Assembly (NCBI RefSeq): GCF_000508245.1
Contig: NC_023062.1
Span: 571,254-635,253 of the forward strand
Reading direction: 5' to 3'
Source of the DNA: Mycoplasma ovis str. Michigan
GTDB lineage: Bacteria > Bacillota_I > Bacilli_A > Mycoplasmatales > Mycoplasmoidaceae
Length of the DNA: 64,000 nt
Part shown: piece after piece, positions 10,888 through 22,742 of the stretch
How the letters are laid out: every line of letters begins with the position of its first letter
Position numbering within the stretch: position 1 is the stretch's first letter
Position numbers and translations under genes: made by a program
The notes under the pieces: model-generated
Told to the model about the DNA's origin: nothing
Seen by the model: the letters and a program-made list of their open reading frames with translations, nothing else
Database searches by the model: none

Positions 10888-11787
10888 TTAAATAGGATTC
10901 AATGCAATTAATTGAAGACTTTTTTGCCTTATATTCTCTCTCTTAGCTCTAAAGTAAAGTTGATTTTTAATTTTTTTGTATTGAAAACTCAATAGTTTAT
11001 ATAAAGAGACTCAAAAGACAATAAAGAAAACAGACATAGTAAACAACAAACTAACTAAGAAGGCTATAAATGGTCTTGCTCCTTCTGCTCAAAAATTAGA
11101 AGAAAGACTAGAAATAACTTCTCCAATCATTCTTGTTCCTACATCATGATTTAGAAATTCAGAAATAAAAGTAGTAAATAATGATGGAAGGAAAAATAAT
11201 ATAGATGAGCTAAAAAAAGTGGTTTTAGATCAAGGTAATAGCAAAAAGATAATCTCTCCTCAAGAAGTTTGTCCTAAATCTCTAATAGCTCTTCTCTGTG
11301 CCTGAGGGATAGAGAAAAAAGTATTGATAAAGTTATAGGTTATTAATGGAAGAGCGAGATATACCAATCCAAATATTGTGTAGTGTATTCCAAAAGTACT
11401 ATTTGAACTTCCATTAAAAAAATCAAAACAACTCTTAAGCCCTATAAGCTTTATGAAATAGTTTGTTACTAAAGGTAAACAAAGAAGGAGAAGTAATCTT
11501 TTTCTTCATGTGCTTCCAAATGAAGTTCAGATTAAAAAAGCAAGTATAAAGCTGAGTATTAATGTAATTACTAGTGCAATAACTGATGCAATAGTACTAA
11601 TACCAAGAGAAATAAAAATATTAGAAGTAAATCTAGAAGCTTGTAGAGCTGATGGGTCTTTTAGGCTATGGAAAAATAATAAAACTGCAGGTAAAACAAA
11701 AGTTAAAAGTGTAAAGACTATGAATGGGATGAATAATGGTTCAATTCGTTTAATCCTAAGGTAGACTCAGTTAACTATTAATCTCAT
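10888..11787 (-). CDS. potB: Spermidine/putrescine ABC transporter permease PotB
   Basis: 299 residues, ATG to TAA. The N-terminus MRLIVNWVYLRIKRIEPLFI leads into the first membrane helix (PFIVFTLLTFVLPAVLLFF). Further helices follow, with a docking loop QRRAIRDLGQTSWGEIIFLL that fits the EAA motif of polyamine permeases, then LLPWSKTTFFSSSILFFLPS and a last helix AFLVSLLFTMSVFFIVFW. The ATG overlaps the end of potA by ten bases, and potC follows immediately. Membrane partner of PotC, energised by PotA. Confidence 0.87.
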
Positions 11788-13178
11788 TCTTGATTCTCAT
11801 TTATCTTCATTAAGTGAACATCTTCAGTATCTCAAAGGAGATCTATCTCCTCTCCCTTTTTGACTTGATTAAAGCTTTCTACAAGAAGAATAGTTTCGCA
11901 GAATTGACACTGTAACTCTCATAATTGACCTTTATATATAGTGTCAATCACCTTAACTGAAATAAATCCTTTTCCTACTGGTAGAACATCATAGTCCTCT
12001 GGCCTAATCATCACTTTGACTCTTTCATTCTTTCTAAATCCAGTAATGTTATTGATTTTGAAAATAGAACCATTAACTTCTACTTCCTCAGGTGAAAGAT
12101 ATATTCCCTCAAAAATATTGGATTTACCTATAAACTTAGCAACTCATTCGTTGCTAGGAGTGTCATAAACATCTGAAGGTGTTCCCAATTGTTCTATTTT
12201 CCCCTTTCTCAATACAACTATCTTGTTAGAAAGTATTAATGCTTCTTTTTGATCGTGAGTGATCAATAAGAAAGTCAAATTAAGTCTTTGATGTAACTTC
12301 TTTAGTTCTATTTGCATTTTTTCCCTCATATCCTTATCAATAGCTGATAAAGGTTCATCTAATAGAACTATTTGTGGTTCCATAATAAGAGCTCTTGCGA
12401 GAGCTACTTTTTGCTTGGTACCTCCTGACAAAGTATTTATGGAGGATTGTTCATATCCATCTAACCCAACTAAGGAAATAAGCTTATTAACTTTATCTGC
12501 TATTTCAGCGGGACTAAAAGCCCTTGCTAAATATCTGTAACTAAGCTCTTTTTCTTTTAGAATGGGGAAATATTCTCATCAAGATTTTCAATATTCTAAA
12601 TCTATGAGTTTAGCCTTGATAGTTCCTAGATAAAAAAGCATTCATGCTTGAATTAATCAATTAGTTTTTTTAGGACTTCCTTGATTTTTAATTAGATCTA
12701 TCTTGTTAACCAACTTTCTAAGTTGGTTATTGTATTTGTCAGTTTCTCTAGAAAGTTTTGCAAGTTTTGCAAGACTCTTGTTTTTAGCTCTTTGCAAGAG
12801 CTTTTCCATCCTATTTTTATTGCTTTCTGGAGGGTTATCCAATATTTTCTTTTGTTTTTTGAGACCAAAGGCAATATTCTCAAAAACATTGAGATGAGGA
12901 AACAAAGCATAATCCTGAAATACTGTTGCTGTAGGTCTTTGATTTGGAGGAATATCTTTTATATCTATTCCTGAAAATAAGATCTTTCCCTTATCAGGCT
13001 TTATAAAGCCTGCAATTAAGTTAAGAATTGTTGTTTTTCCCGAGCCTGATGGTCCAATGATAGTAACAAAAGACCCTTTTTCAATATTTAGACTGAAATT
13101 GTGAAGAATTGGCTTTCCTTTTGAGTCGTACTTTTTTGAAACAGAAGAAAGTTGAAAAAGAGAAACTTCCTTCTGCAT
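11778..13178 (-). CDS. potA: Spermidine/putrescine ABC transporter ATP-binding protein PotA
   Basis: 466 residues, ATG to TAA, with several TGA Trp codons. Walker A GPSGSGKTT (about residue 43), Q-loop VFQDYALFPHL, ABC signature as LSGGTKQK, Walker B IVLLDEPLSAID and switch histidine LLITHDQKEAL. About 140 residues, rich in Lys, Asn and Trp, are inserted between Q-loop and signature; large insertions here are known in mycoplasma PotA. A C-terminal regulatory domain (VKVMIRPEDYDVL) follows. It drives polyamine import with PotB and PotC. No potD is adjacent. A C8 tract lies upstream at 13209-13216. Confidence 0.92.
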
Positions 13179-13208
13179 GGGGGAAGCTACAAAAACATAA
13201 TTTTATGT

Positions 13209-13216
13209 GGGGGGGG
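13209..13216 (-). repeat. Poly-C tract (C8 on the coding strand) upstream of potA
   Basis: Eight G on the plus strand, eight C on the strand that carries potA. It sits in the 65-base gap between the upstream gene's stop (13244) and the potA start (13178), about 30 bases from the ATG. It is the only long homopolymer of G/C here that is clearly intergenic. Confidence 0.75.
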
Positions 13217-13243
13217 AGTTAAAAACCTCATTCAAGAGGATTT

Positions 13244-14215
13244 TTAATGAACTACAATCTCATGTTTTAGTTTCAATTCATCAGGACTTTTAGTTCCATT
13301 TGAAGACTCAGGAGCTGTTTGAAGTTCAGCTTGTAGCTCAGTCTGTAGCCCCCTTAAACTGTCTTGATAAGTTTGCAAATCTTTTTGAAAGAGATTTGTT
13401 TCTTTTGCAGCTTGATCTAATCTGCTTTGAGTCTTTCTGTCATATTCATTAAATCTAGAAATTTGGGCATTCATTCTCTTAAGATCTTCTTGCTTTAGAG
13501 TAATATCTTTCAGATATTTCTCTAATTTGTCATTTATTTTCTCTAAATATTTAATTAATTGCTTTGTTAGAGTCTTGTAAAGCAAAGTTTGATTATCTAA
13601 AAGATAGGCAATTCTATCTTGTATTCTGAAAGCAGTTACAAAATCCTCAGGAGTATGAGTATCTTGTAACTTAGTTAATAATCGAAAATACTTTGAGTGT
13701 GTGTCAGCTAACTTATTAATAGTTTCTGGATCTGCAAGAGGGAAGTCTTTTAAGCTGTAAGTATTTAAATTTCTCTCATCCTCTTTATAACTTGCCTCTT
13801 GTTCTTCTAGTAATCTTTGGTGCTCTTCATCCTCTAGGTCTTTAGCTAAATCCCTTCCTAGAGGATGTTTGTCAGGAAATAGTTGATCTCCTTCAGGATG
13901 ATCTTCAGAAGAAAAAGATTTAAGAATTGAATCTTTATCTTCTTCTACTTGTTCATCCGAAGACTTACTTTTATTTAGATTATTTCTCTTGCTAATGAAA
14001 TAAGCTTGTTTAACTCTTTGGGTTGGAAATTTAATTACACCATTGATTAACGGAGATCTGTGGGTTTTATGTTCTGAAAAACTTTGGATTTGTTTACTTG
14101 TTAAGAAGTTATAATCTCCTTTACTGTAATTTACTCCTCAAACAACTAAATTTTCAAATCTATAATCCCTCTCTGTAAAGGCATCTGTTCTAAGTCGTTC
14201 CTCCATTACCACCAT
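13244..14215 (-). CDS. Hypothetical coiled-coil protein upstream of potA
   Basis: 323 residues, ATG to TAA. The N-terminal part is compact (MVVMEERLRTDAFTERDYRF, VVWGVNYSKGDYNFLTSKQI, GVIKFPTQRVKQAYFISKRN). The rest is acidic and then heptad-like, with Leu/Gln/Lys repeats over the last 130 residues typical of coiled coil. No signal peptide. The ATG lies within the last codons of the preceding gene (overlap of ten bases), so the three genes 15878-13244 are probably translated together. Not recognised; possibly a cytoskeletal or attachment protein, which is speculation. Confidence 0.7.
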
Positions 14216-14592
14216 ATTTCTTTTTTCCTATGTCATCATGATTTTGCTCTAATACTAGAGTGTAGAGGTCTTGTATCATTAAACACTCTTTCTCAAAAGA
14301 GTCTAGAAAAACTAAATGTAAAAGATTTACATTTATCAAACAATACTGACTCTTCAAATTTAGGATAATCTCCTGATCAATTAAAAGGATCGCTATTCAA
14401 TATGAAAAAATAACTATACAGTTTTTTAAAAAACTTTCACTTTATCTTAAATGGACTATTGACATCATCTGTAGATTCATCTCTAAATCCAACTAAATCT
14501 GATTTAGTTTCAGAATCTTCTACCTCAGTTAAAACAACTTCCTCTGAAGTTGTTGAATCATCTTCAACTTTTTCCACTTCTTCAATCCCCAC
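14206..14592 (-). CDS. Hypothetical protein
   Basis: About 128 residues from a GTG start; no in-frame ATG lies upstream before the preceding gene. The N-terminal 45 residues are acidic (EEVEKVEDDSTTSEEVVLTE). The rest is aromatic and basic (FKIKWKFFKKLYSYFFILNS, DPFNWSGDYPKFEE, SFSRLFWERVFNDTRP) and ends SWWHRKKEIWW. Six TGA codons are Trp. It overlaps the next gene and follows the 422-residue gene by 17 bases. Start uncertain, function unknown. Confidence 0.5.
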
Positions 14593-14609
14593 TAAATAAA
14601 TTAAAAGAT

Positions 14610-15878
14610 TTAAATTTCTTGTTCTTCTCTTTTCAATTGACTTAATAAATCATCTGAATTAAAAGAAGAACCTAATTGGACTTCGGCAAAACCTTCTTCT
14701 TCAAGTTCCTTCTTGGCTTGTTTTTCAGAATGTTTTCCATAAATTTCAATGAGTGATTCAACTAGCTCTAAATCTTTATTAATTTCTAGAGCAGGTACTC
14801 CCTTATAGCAAAAAACAGGTAAGTATTTTGCCTTAAAAAGATTTGCTGTTTCACAAAGTTCTATTTCAGTTAATGGGAATGTATATTCAGGTTCTTCTCA
14901 AATAGTTACCAAAGATTTTTTATATTTTTCTCTATATCTATCGAAGAAAAGATTAATTAATGGCATAGAGTAATAGAATCACTTTTCTTGTGGATCTTGC
15001 CATTGAACATTTTGTTTATTTAAAGTATTAAGGTCTAAAGGACTAAAGAGTGCTTTTGTTCTTTCTTCCGGTATATATCTAGAAATAGATCATCTATTTA
15101 TTAGTGAATTAATTTTCTTTATTCACTTAGGAGTATCTTTTAGTGGACTTACAGAAGATTCAGCAAACTCTTTGGAATGCAAGAAAGAAAGAAACATAGA
15201 TGGAAGAGAGTTATCCAATGGTAATTTAATCTTCGGAGGTCTAACCTCCAAAACAGGAGGTTTTCACTCAGAAGACTTTTTAAATGTAGTTACTTGTTCT
15301 TCTTCAGTCTTCTCTAACTCTTCTTTTTTATCTTCAAATTTTGTTGATAATTCCTCACATGCTATAGTTAAATCTAACTTAGTTAATTCGGATAGAAGAT
15401 TTTCTTCTTCTATCCTTTTGTATTTGTTAATTATCTCTTGTTTAAGTTCTTGTGTATTTAATAAGTCAGAATATTGTTCTGCTCAAGTGTAAGGCATATC
15501 TTGAATCTGCCTACTACTTTCTAAATAGATATTGTTCGGGGATTTACAGAACAATGAATTATTTAATTCTTGATCTATTAGTTTCGAAGAAGAAGAATAG
15601 AAATAAAAAGGATTGGAAAAGAATTTATCTCATATATTCTCTCAATTGGAAGTCGAGAGATTTAAATTAAATTCTTTGGTTATTACTTCTGCTGACCAAC
15701 TTTTGTAATTTATTGGAAGAAGTGGTTTAAAAATTACTTTTGGACTTCAATCACATTTATCATCCTTATCGTCTAATAACAAAGATTTGGAAACTAAATC
15801 TCTTCTTTCCCTTAAAAACCAAGAATTCTCTGAAAGTATTGAATTTTTGTTTTTAAGACTAACTGTAGATCTGGGCAT
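14610..15878 (-). CDS. Hypothetical protein, first of a three-gene overlapping set
   Basis: 422 residues, ATG to TAA, no signal peptide. Begins MPRSTVSLKNKNSILSENSW. The middle is Glu/Lys-rich with coiled-coil character (around YKRIEEENLLSELTKLDLTI). The C-terminal part carries ordered segments (PKWIKKINSLINRWSISRYI, EKWFYYSMPLINLFFDRYRE, VTIWEEPEYTFPLTEIELCE). It follows the deoD stop by 37 bases. I do not recognise a family. Its linkage with two further hypothetical genes and potA suggests a conserved haemoplasma cluster. Confidence 0.7.
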
Positions 15879-15915
15879 ATTTCCAGATCTACTAAATTAC
15901 TATCTTGAAAGCTCT

Positions 15916-16674
15916 TTAGGATTTATTTAAATTTGAATACTCAACTAATATATCTAATCCGATTAAGAACATATTATTTAAGGTTTGTTCTCTTTCTTGT
16001 CAAGTTAGTTCTACACAACCCTTATCTTCTGTAATTTCATCCACAACAGTCAAGATAGTTAAAGCTTTTTTATTGTGATACTTTGCATTAGTTGCCAATG
16101 CATAACTCTCCATTTCCACAGTCTCACAACCTGAATACTCCCCTAATCCCCTAAGAGTTAGGGGAATATAGAAGTTATCTTGTGACCAATTCAATGAATT
16201 AATTAATGGAATATTCAAGTTTTTAGCACACTTGTGTGCTAATTCTATTAAAAATGGATCTACCTCAATAGTATCTTCTTTAGTGTGATGAATATCCAAT
16301 AACTCTCCATAACTTGAATTAGTCTTAATCCCTGTTGCAACAACTACATCATTCACGTGTATCTTATTAGTTAAGGATCCACAGGATCCTAAACGTATTA
16401 CAAAGTCAGCATCATAAATTTCTGGTGCAAACAACTCATAACTATAAATTCCCATCGATCCTTGTCCCATTCCATGACCCATAATAGAAATTTCAACTCC
16501 CTTATAAGTTCCTGTATAGCAATACATATTTCTTACAGAACTTAATAACTTATAGTTCTGTAAGTATATTTCTGAAAATTTTTTACATCTTAATGGATCT
16601 CCAGTAACTATTACTAACTTAGATATTGATCCTCTAGGTGCTGCATTATGTGCTGTTGGCACTTGATGCACCAA
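15916..16674 (-). CDS. deoD: Purine-nucleoside phosphorylase
   Basis: 252 residues from TTG at 16674 (GTG one codon later is an alternative) to TAA. Family features: phosphate-binding GDPLRCKKFSE near residue 25, RLGSCGSL in the centre, DVVVATG, and the nucleoside-binding VEMESYALATNAK. Cleaves purine (deoxy)nucleosides with phosphate to base and sugar phosphate, part of nucleoside salvage, on which Mollicutes without purine synthesis depend. It follows gpmI by 13 bases on the same strand. Length fits the hexameric DeoD type. One TGA near the C-terminus is Trp. Confidence 0.9.
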
Positions 16675-16687
16675 TAAATCTAGAAAA

Positions 16688-18214
16688 CTATTTAGTTAGC
16701 AACAAAGATTCTCCCGTCATTTCCTCAGGTTTTTTAATAGACATTAATTCAAGAATAGTGGGAGAGACATCTCCTAGTTTTCCACCATTCTTTAGTACCA
16801 CATTTTTGTCACAAACTATAAAAGGTACTGGAGAAAGTGTGTGAGCAGTGTGTGGTTCATCCTTTTCATCTCTCATAACCTCTGCATTGCCATGGTCCGC
16901 CATAACTAATAATGTGTAATCACTCTTAATCAGGTTATATATCTTTCCCAAAATTCTGTCTACAGCAGAACAAGCTTTGACAGTAGCATCAAAATCTCCT
17001 GAATGGCCAACCATATCTGGATTGGCCAGATTAACTACTATTAAGTCATATTTTTGCCTCTTTACATTTCTTTCAATTTCCGCATATAGTTCATTAATAG
17101 ACATTTCGGGAGCTTTATCATAAGTCCCCACCTTAGGGGAGGGAACTATTATTTTGTCTATTTTTTTAAAACTCTTTTCTACTCCCCCATCTAAGAAATA
17201 AGTTACATGTGGATATTTTTCACTTTCTGCAGCTCTTAACTGATTTCTATCAAAAATATCCATAACTTCTCCTAAAGTATTCTTCAATTGAATAGTTGGG
17301 AAGAACACACCAGATGAATTAACTCCCTCATAATCAGTCATAGTGTAAAGTTTTAAGTCCTCTGGTGTTAATTGAGATTTGTAAGAATACAAATCTTTTG
17401 TACCAACTAATAAATGAGATATTTGTTTCGCTCTATCAGGTCTAAAGTTAAGGAATACAACAATATCTCCTTTATTTAGACCATCAGAAGATAAATATTC
17501 TTCTGAACAAGCAGGGTTTATGAATTCATCTGTTGTTCCCTTTGAATATTCTGAATTAACATAATCTTCTAAATTTTTGAAACTAGGAACTCCTGATTGT
17601 TTTGTAAATACCTTTAGTACTCTCTCAGTTCTATCAAAATTCTTATCTCTGTCCATAGAATAGTATCTGCCTGAAATAGAAGCTAATATCGCATTAGCTT
17701 CTTTTATCTTTCCAACTATTTCTTCTAAATCAGTTATGAATTGCTTAGGGGGAACATCTCTTCCATCACTAAATAAATGTACAAAGGGCTTGAACCCTCT
17801 AGCCTTTGTAATTTTTAGAAAAGAATATAAATGATCTACGTGTGAGTGAACTCCCCCTTTGGAGGCAAGAATCATAATATGCAAATTTGAATTAAATCTT
17901 TCAATCAAGTCATTAAAAACTGATTGAACATCTTCTAAATTTGAGAATTGTCCACTTTTTATTGACTGACTAATTCTGTATAGTCCAGTTTCAACTATTC
18001 TTCCAGCACCTATATTCAGATGTCCCACTTCTGAATTTCCCATTTGACCATCTGGAAGTCCAACGGCTTCACCTGAAGCTGTTAAAGAAGTAAAGGGATA
18101 TTCAGTAGACAAATAATCAAAAGTCTTAGTGTCTGCATTAGCTACTGCATTTCACTCTTTCTTGGAACTTATTCCTCAACCATCTAAGATAGTGAGGAAT
18201 ACTCTCCTAGACAT
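16688..18214 (-). CDS. gpmI: 2,3-bisphosphoglycerate-independent phosphoglycerate mutase
   Basis: 508 residues, the usual length. Begins MSRRVFLTILDGWGISSKKE; two TGA codons in this region are Trp, and without them the first 34 residues are lost. Catalytic serine in QMGNSEVGH (about residue 60), HSHVDHL, GRDVPPK, then MADHGNAE and HTAHTLSPVPFI with the manganese-binding residues. Converts 3-phosphoglycerate to 2-phosphoglycerate in glycolysis. The ATG overlaps the tpiA stop by one base (TAATG), so the two glycolytic genes are translationally coupled. Confidence 0.95.
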
Positions 18215-18927
18215 TACCTATTCATAGCCATATCTCAAATATTGTCTATATTTAATGAAGCTGTACCAACTAGTATTCCATCACATTCTGGAAGACTCAA
18301 GAATGACTTGTAATTGTCTTTAGACACTGACCCACCATACAATAAAGGAACTTTTCTTCCAGCTTCACCTCACATATCAACAGCTAAATTTCTTATTTCC
18401 TCTAATTGTTTTGTTACTAATTCTGGAGGCATTGCAGAACCAGAACCTATTGCACTTAAAGGTTCAAAAGCAATAGACAATTTCTCTAAATTATTAGGGC
18501 TAATAAAGAATAGCTCATTCTTTATTTCCCTTAATGGATCTTTTCCACAACAATAGACAACATTAAATCCATTTAATAAAGCTATTCTTATTTTTTTGGA
18601 AATAACATCTTCTGTTTGCCCTAACGATCTACATTCAGAATGTCCAATTAATGTGGACTTAATATTGATGGAACTCAATTGAGTTGCAGAAATAGAAGAA
18701 GTATAGGCTCCTTTTTCTAAGTGGTGTACATCTTGTGCTAACAGTTGTACTGTAGATTCAAGTTCATCGGCTGATTTTTCAAGATAGATATAAGGTAAAG
18801 CTAAACCTAATTGGTGTTCAGGAGTTTCTTCTTGTAATTTCTTCTTTAATTCCAAGAAGTAATAGTTCAACTCATGTCTCATAAGATTCATCTTCAGGTT
18901 TCCAATGACTTTTTTCTTATCAGCCAT
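18214..18927 (-). CDS. tpiA: Triosephosphate isomerase
   Basis: 237 residues, ATG to TAA. GNLKMN carries the substrate lysine near the N-terminus, LIGHSECRS the catalytic histidine (usual form GHSERR), AFEPLSAIGSGSA the catalytic glutamate, and LLYGGSVSKDN the phosphate loop. Interconverts dihydroxyacetone phosphate and glyceraldehyde 3-phosphate. It precedes gpmI with a one-base overlap. It is slightly shorter than the common 250 residues and lacks part of the usual loop-6 wording (AYEPVWAIGTG), but all catalytic residues are present. TGA at 18370 is Trp. Confidence 0.94.
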
Positions 18928-18952
18928 AGTAAATATCCACTAATTTAAATTT

Positions 18953-19927
18953 TTATCACTTAGACACATTAAAGCTCCTATTGAAGACTGCTATTATTAA
19001 TCGTTTTAGTATTATGAATATTGCTAATCCTAAAACACATAGGATTACTGTGCTGATGATCTTATCTCTCTTATTTAATCTAAATACTTTTTCCTTAAGA
19101 TCTCTGTGCATACTCGCTTCATCAGAATTAAAAACATTTAAAAGTCTCTTTATTGCACCTCTACAGATGGGATTTGTAATCCCAATAACTAATAGACCAA
19201 AGACAAAAGTAGCTAAAGTAACTCTAAATATTTTGTCTTCTGGTTGTTGGTCCCATTTAAATAAATTGGTATGCAATTCATTCCATTTTATTTCTCAACC
19301 ATTCGAACTATTTCTAAACCCCTTTACTAAATACGCATACAAGGCTGTAACTATTGAAAGACCAATAATCGTAAATCCTGTTCAATAACTATTAATTCTT
19401 CAACCAAATAAAGTCATAGCTTTTTGATTTAAAGCAGGTGTGAGGTAGGTTGGATACCTTCCCGCTTGACATAAATCAGATTCTCAATCAATTCGTCTCT
19501 TTTGTCTGAAAAGTCTCCAGAAATTCTTTCCCAACCCAAATAAAGTAAAGGCAAAACCCACTGTGGTAGGGACTTGTGCTCAAGTAGAAGCGCTCTTCAC
19601 AGAATCAAAAGCGCTCTTCACAAAAGTAATATTGTCTACAACACTTCAACCCCAAGTTGAAGAAACTGCTACAAAAGCAAAATAAATAGAAAATAACAGT
19701 ACTAATTGTGAAGCAAATATAGAAATAGTAAGATTTCTCTTTAGTTTCTTGTAGTACTTCTTTAACAGGGGTACATTAACCCCTGTAAAGAATACTGGTT
19801 CTGAACTTACTTGTGAATCAGAAACTTCTGCCTCTACCTTCTGAGATGTAATATCTTCAGTATTGGGTAAAGAAAAATCTTGTGCTTCTAAAGCTAAATG
19901 TGGTAGTGATGCCGAAACCTGGGACAT
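18953..19927 (-). CDS. Multi-pass membrane protein of unknown function
   Basis: 324 residues, ATG to TAA, with many TGA Trp codons. The first 65 residues are hydrophilic and acidic, probably cytoplasmic. About five hydrophobic helices follow: ISIFASQLVLLFSIYFAFVA, TTVGFAFTLFGLGKNFW, YWTGFTIIGLSIVTALYAYL, VTLATFVFGLLVIGITNPIC and IISTVILCVLGLAIFIILKR. No transporter motif is recognisable. It ends 26 bases before tpiA and is probably in the same transcript. Confidence 0.75.
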
Positions 19928-20037
19928 CTAACTGTTTTTAAATTTGTTTAAGTTACTCTTAATAAATTTAAGAAGTGCACCTAATAAATTAAAGTAATTA
20001 ACCTATAAGCAGATAAGTTAAAGACTATAACAAAAAA

Positions 20038-20820
20038 CTATTTTCTTGTTACTACTAATTGATCTAGAGAATTTAAGTCATTAAGAATATTCTTTTTAAA
20101 ACCGTTATATATAAAATTCTCAGGATTTAATTTCATAGATAGTCTTAACTTATTAAATTTATCTTCTCTACTAGTAATATCCCTAATTAACTCTTCTACT
20201 CTATCAAATTTAGATGCATAGAGAGAATCTACTTCCTCTCTTCTAGCTTCATTTAAATTGGATAGAATGCGAGCCAAAGAAATTATCTGATAATCTATTT
20301 GAGACATTTGTACAGCAAAATTTTTATCTAATAATCTTTGAGAATCTAATAATAGAGAAATAGAACTTTTCAACTTAAGTATTCCCTGTTGAAAATTCAT
20401 ATTCTCACTATACAAAGATAAAAATTGTCTGTACTCTTTAGATCTAGGTAAATGTTCTTGAGTTAAATTATTAGGCAATAAGTTATTGGTTCTAACTACA
20501 TAAAGTAGATGATCCATACTTCTTTCTAACCTAGAACTATTGAGTTTCAACTCAAATAGTTCTTCTAGGTGACTTCACAATTTATTTTTGATTTCTGAAG
20601 AAAGTATGTCATAAAGAGAAAGGGCATTACTCTTTTGTAGTTTTAAATTATTCAATAAACTTTCTACGTTAGGTATCCCATCTATCTTAGAAAGATATAA
20701 GACAGTTCTAGTTATCTTTTCTTCTAAAGGTAACTCTTCCGAATAACAACTTTCTACATTAAAACTAGTATCTTCTAGTTTTTGTAGCTCGTTTAACTTG
20801 TTACTTTTATTTTTTGACAA
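20038..20820 (-). CDS. Hypothetical soluble protein
   Basis: 260 residues, ATG to TAG, joined through one TGA at 20575. Begins MSKNKSNKLNELQKLEDTSF. It is predominantly helical and charged, with a leucine-rich N-terminal third (ITRTVLYLSKIDGIPNVESL) and a longer coiled-coil-like region (FAVQMSQIDYQIISLARILS). No signal peptide or enzymatic motif. It follows lepA by 65 bases on the same strand. Function unknown. Confidence 0.7.
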
Positions 20821-20885
20821 AGTAAATCTACTTTAAAGTTCTATTAAAAAGGCATCTAAACACACAAAAATTGAATTTAATTTTA

Positions 20886-22727
20886 TTAGTTATGACTGGA
20901 AATCAAAGTCTTAAAGAAGGAATGTGGGAGTTTTAATTTAGACTCTTGTTTCAATCTCTTTTTTCCCTGAGACTGCTTCTCCCACAATTTCTTCTTTCTT
21001 GTGATATCTCCTCCATAACATTTAGCTGCTACAGCCTTACCAATAGCTTTTAGAGTTTCTCTAGCAATAATCTTTCCATCTATCTTAGCCTGCAAGGCTA
21101 ATTCATAAAGTTGAGCAGACAAACTGCTCTTCAACTTCAAAAGTATTTCTCTTGCCTTAAAACTTGCTTCGCCCCTTTCAGACAAGAAACTTAGTTCTGG
21201 ATACTCCAGATTGTTAATACATATAGAAACTTTTACTAAAGCTAAGGGTATATAGTCTGCCAAAGAATAACTGTAATCTATATATCCCTTAGTGATAGCA
21301 AACAATGAATGTATTAGAGAAGAATTAAGTTCTGATAATGGAAGTAAATATTGTGAACTTACTTCCTTATCAGTTCTATTAATTTCAATCAAACTCGCTG
21401 ATCTCTTAGTAGAGATAAATCCCATAAATTCTTTTTCACATTGTGATGGAAAAGACAAGTCTAACTGAATATAAGGTTCTAAAAATTGAGAGACAGTTGT
21501 TCTCTCCGGGAGGTCTAAAGCAGAAGAGAAAAAAATTTCTCCACCTTGTTTTAATTCTGCCTTATATTCAATAGTTGCTGGTCCGCTGACTAACTGTAAT
21601 CTATATTCTTTTTCTAACCTAGAAACCAACACTTCTAGATGTAAGGGGCCCAAGGCCCCTATATTAGCCCCAAAGCCTAAGGCCGAAGATTTCACAAAAT
21701 CATAGGAAAAAGAAGTATCCGACAACTTTAGTGAAGAAAGACTATTAATAAACAATTCTCTTTGAGACTCTTCATAAGGTGCTATAAAGCTAAAGATCAT
21801 AGCTTTAAATGAACTCATACTATTAGTTTCTGGGAGCAACTGAAGTTGCTCTTTAGGTGGTGCTGGGTAATTACATATGTGTTCACCAGACTCTAATTGC
21901 AAATCTTTAGATAAAAACAAATAGATTCTTCCAACTTCCCCAGCAGAGATATTCTCTGATTTCTCTGCCTTGGGGACTAAGAATTCTATTCCCTTAACTC
22001 TTGTTTTTACTTTAGCTTTAACTAAATAAATCTCTTCCCCTACAGAGAGTTTTCCGGAGAAAACTCTGATAGTTAATATAGTTCCCCTTTGGTTACTATA
22101 TTCGGCTTCAAAAACTAAAGCACACAGCTTATTCTCCTTTACAAAGGGAATATTTAGTTGTGAAAGATACTTATGTTCTGAGGGATCTGGTATCTCCTCA
22201 ATCAAGTCATCTAGTAATTCTTTTACTCCTTGACCAGTCTTTGCAGAAATATACTTGAATTCTTCTGGATGAAATCCAAAAGGATCTTTACTCAAAGTCT
22301 CAATTATCTGAGAAGTTTGTGATTTAGTAACTAAAGGAGAATCCATTTTATTTAAGACGGGGATAATCTTTAGATTTTCCCTTTTAGCTTTCTTGAATAA
22401 TGAAATTGTTTGAGCCTGAACTCCTTTAGTTAAATCTACTAACAGCAAAGCTGACTCAGATACTTTTAAACTTCTAAATACCTCTGCTGAGAAATCTATA
22501 TGTCCAGGAGTATCTATTAGATTAAGGTAACAATCTTTTCAACTTAATCTAATAGAAGCTAGTTTTATAGTTATTCCCTTTTCTTTTTCCAATTCCATAC
22601 TGTCTAAAAAACAATTGGAAATAGAAGAGTGAGGTAACTCTAAACAATGTTCTATTATTCTGTCAGATAAAGTAGACTTTCCATGATCAATATGTGCAAT
22701 AATACAGAAGTTTCTTATTCTTTTAAT
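20886..22727 (-). CDS. lepA: Elongation factor 4 (LepA), back-translocating ribosomal GTPase
   Basis: 613 residues, close to the usual 600. GTPase motifs in order: HIDHGKST (G1), EKEKGITIK (switch I), [12 protein letters not shown] (G3), LNKMD (G4), SAKTGQGV (G5). The LepA-specific C-terminal end is present ([20 protein letters not shown]). An in-frame TAA lies only six codons before ATT AAA AGA ATA AGA, and no ATG, GTG or TTG lies between, so ATT at 22725-22727 is the best start. Acts on stalled ribosomes. It follows the Trp-rich gene by 15 bases. Confidence 0.92.
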
Positions 22728-22742
22728 GGCTAAACTTCTGTA

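Noticed and set aside
12657-12974. Several overlapping frames on both strands within potA
   Set aside because: They fall in the low-complexity Lys/Asn/Leu insertion of PotA; only the minus-strand frame continues into the Walker and signature motifs.
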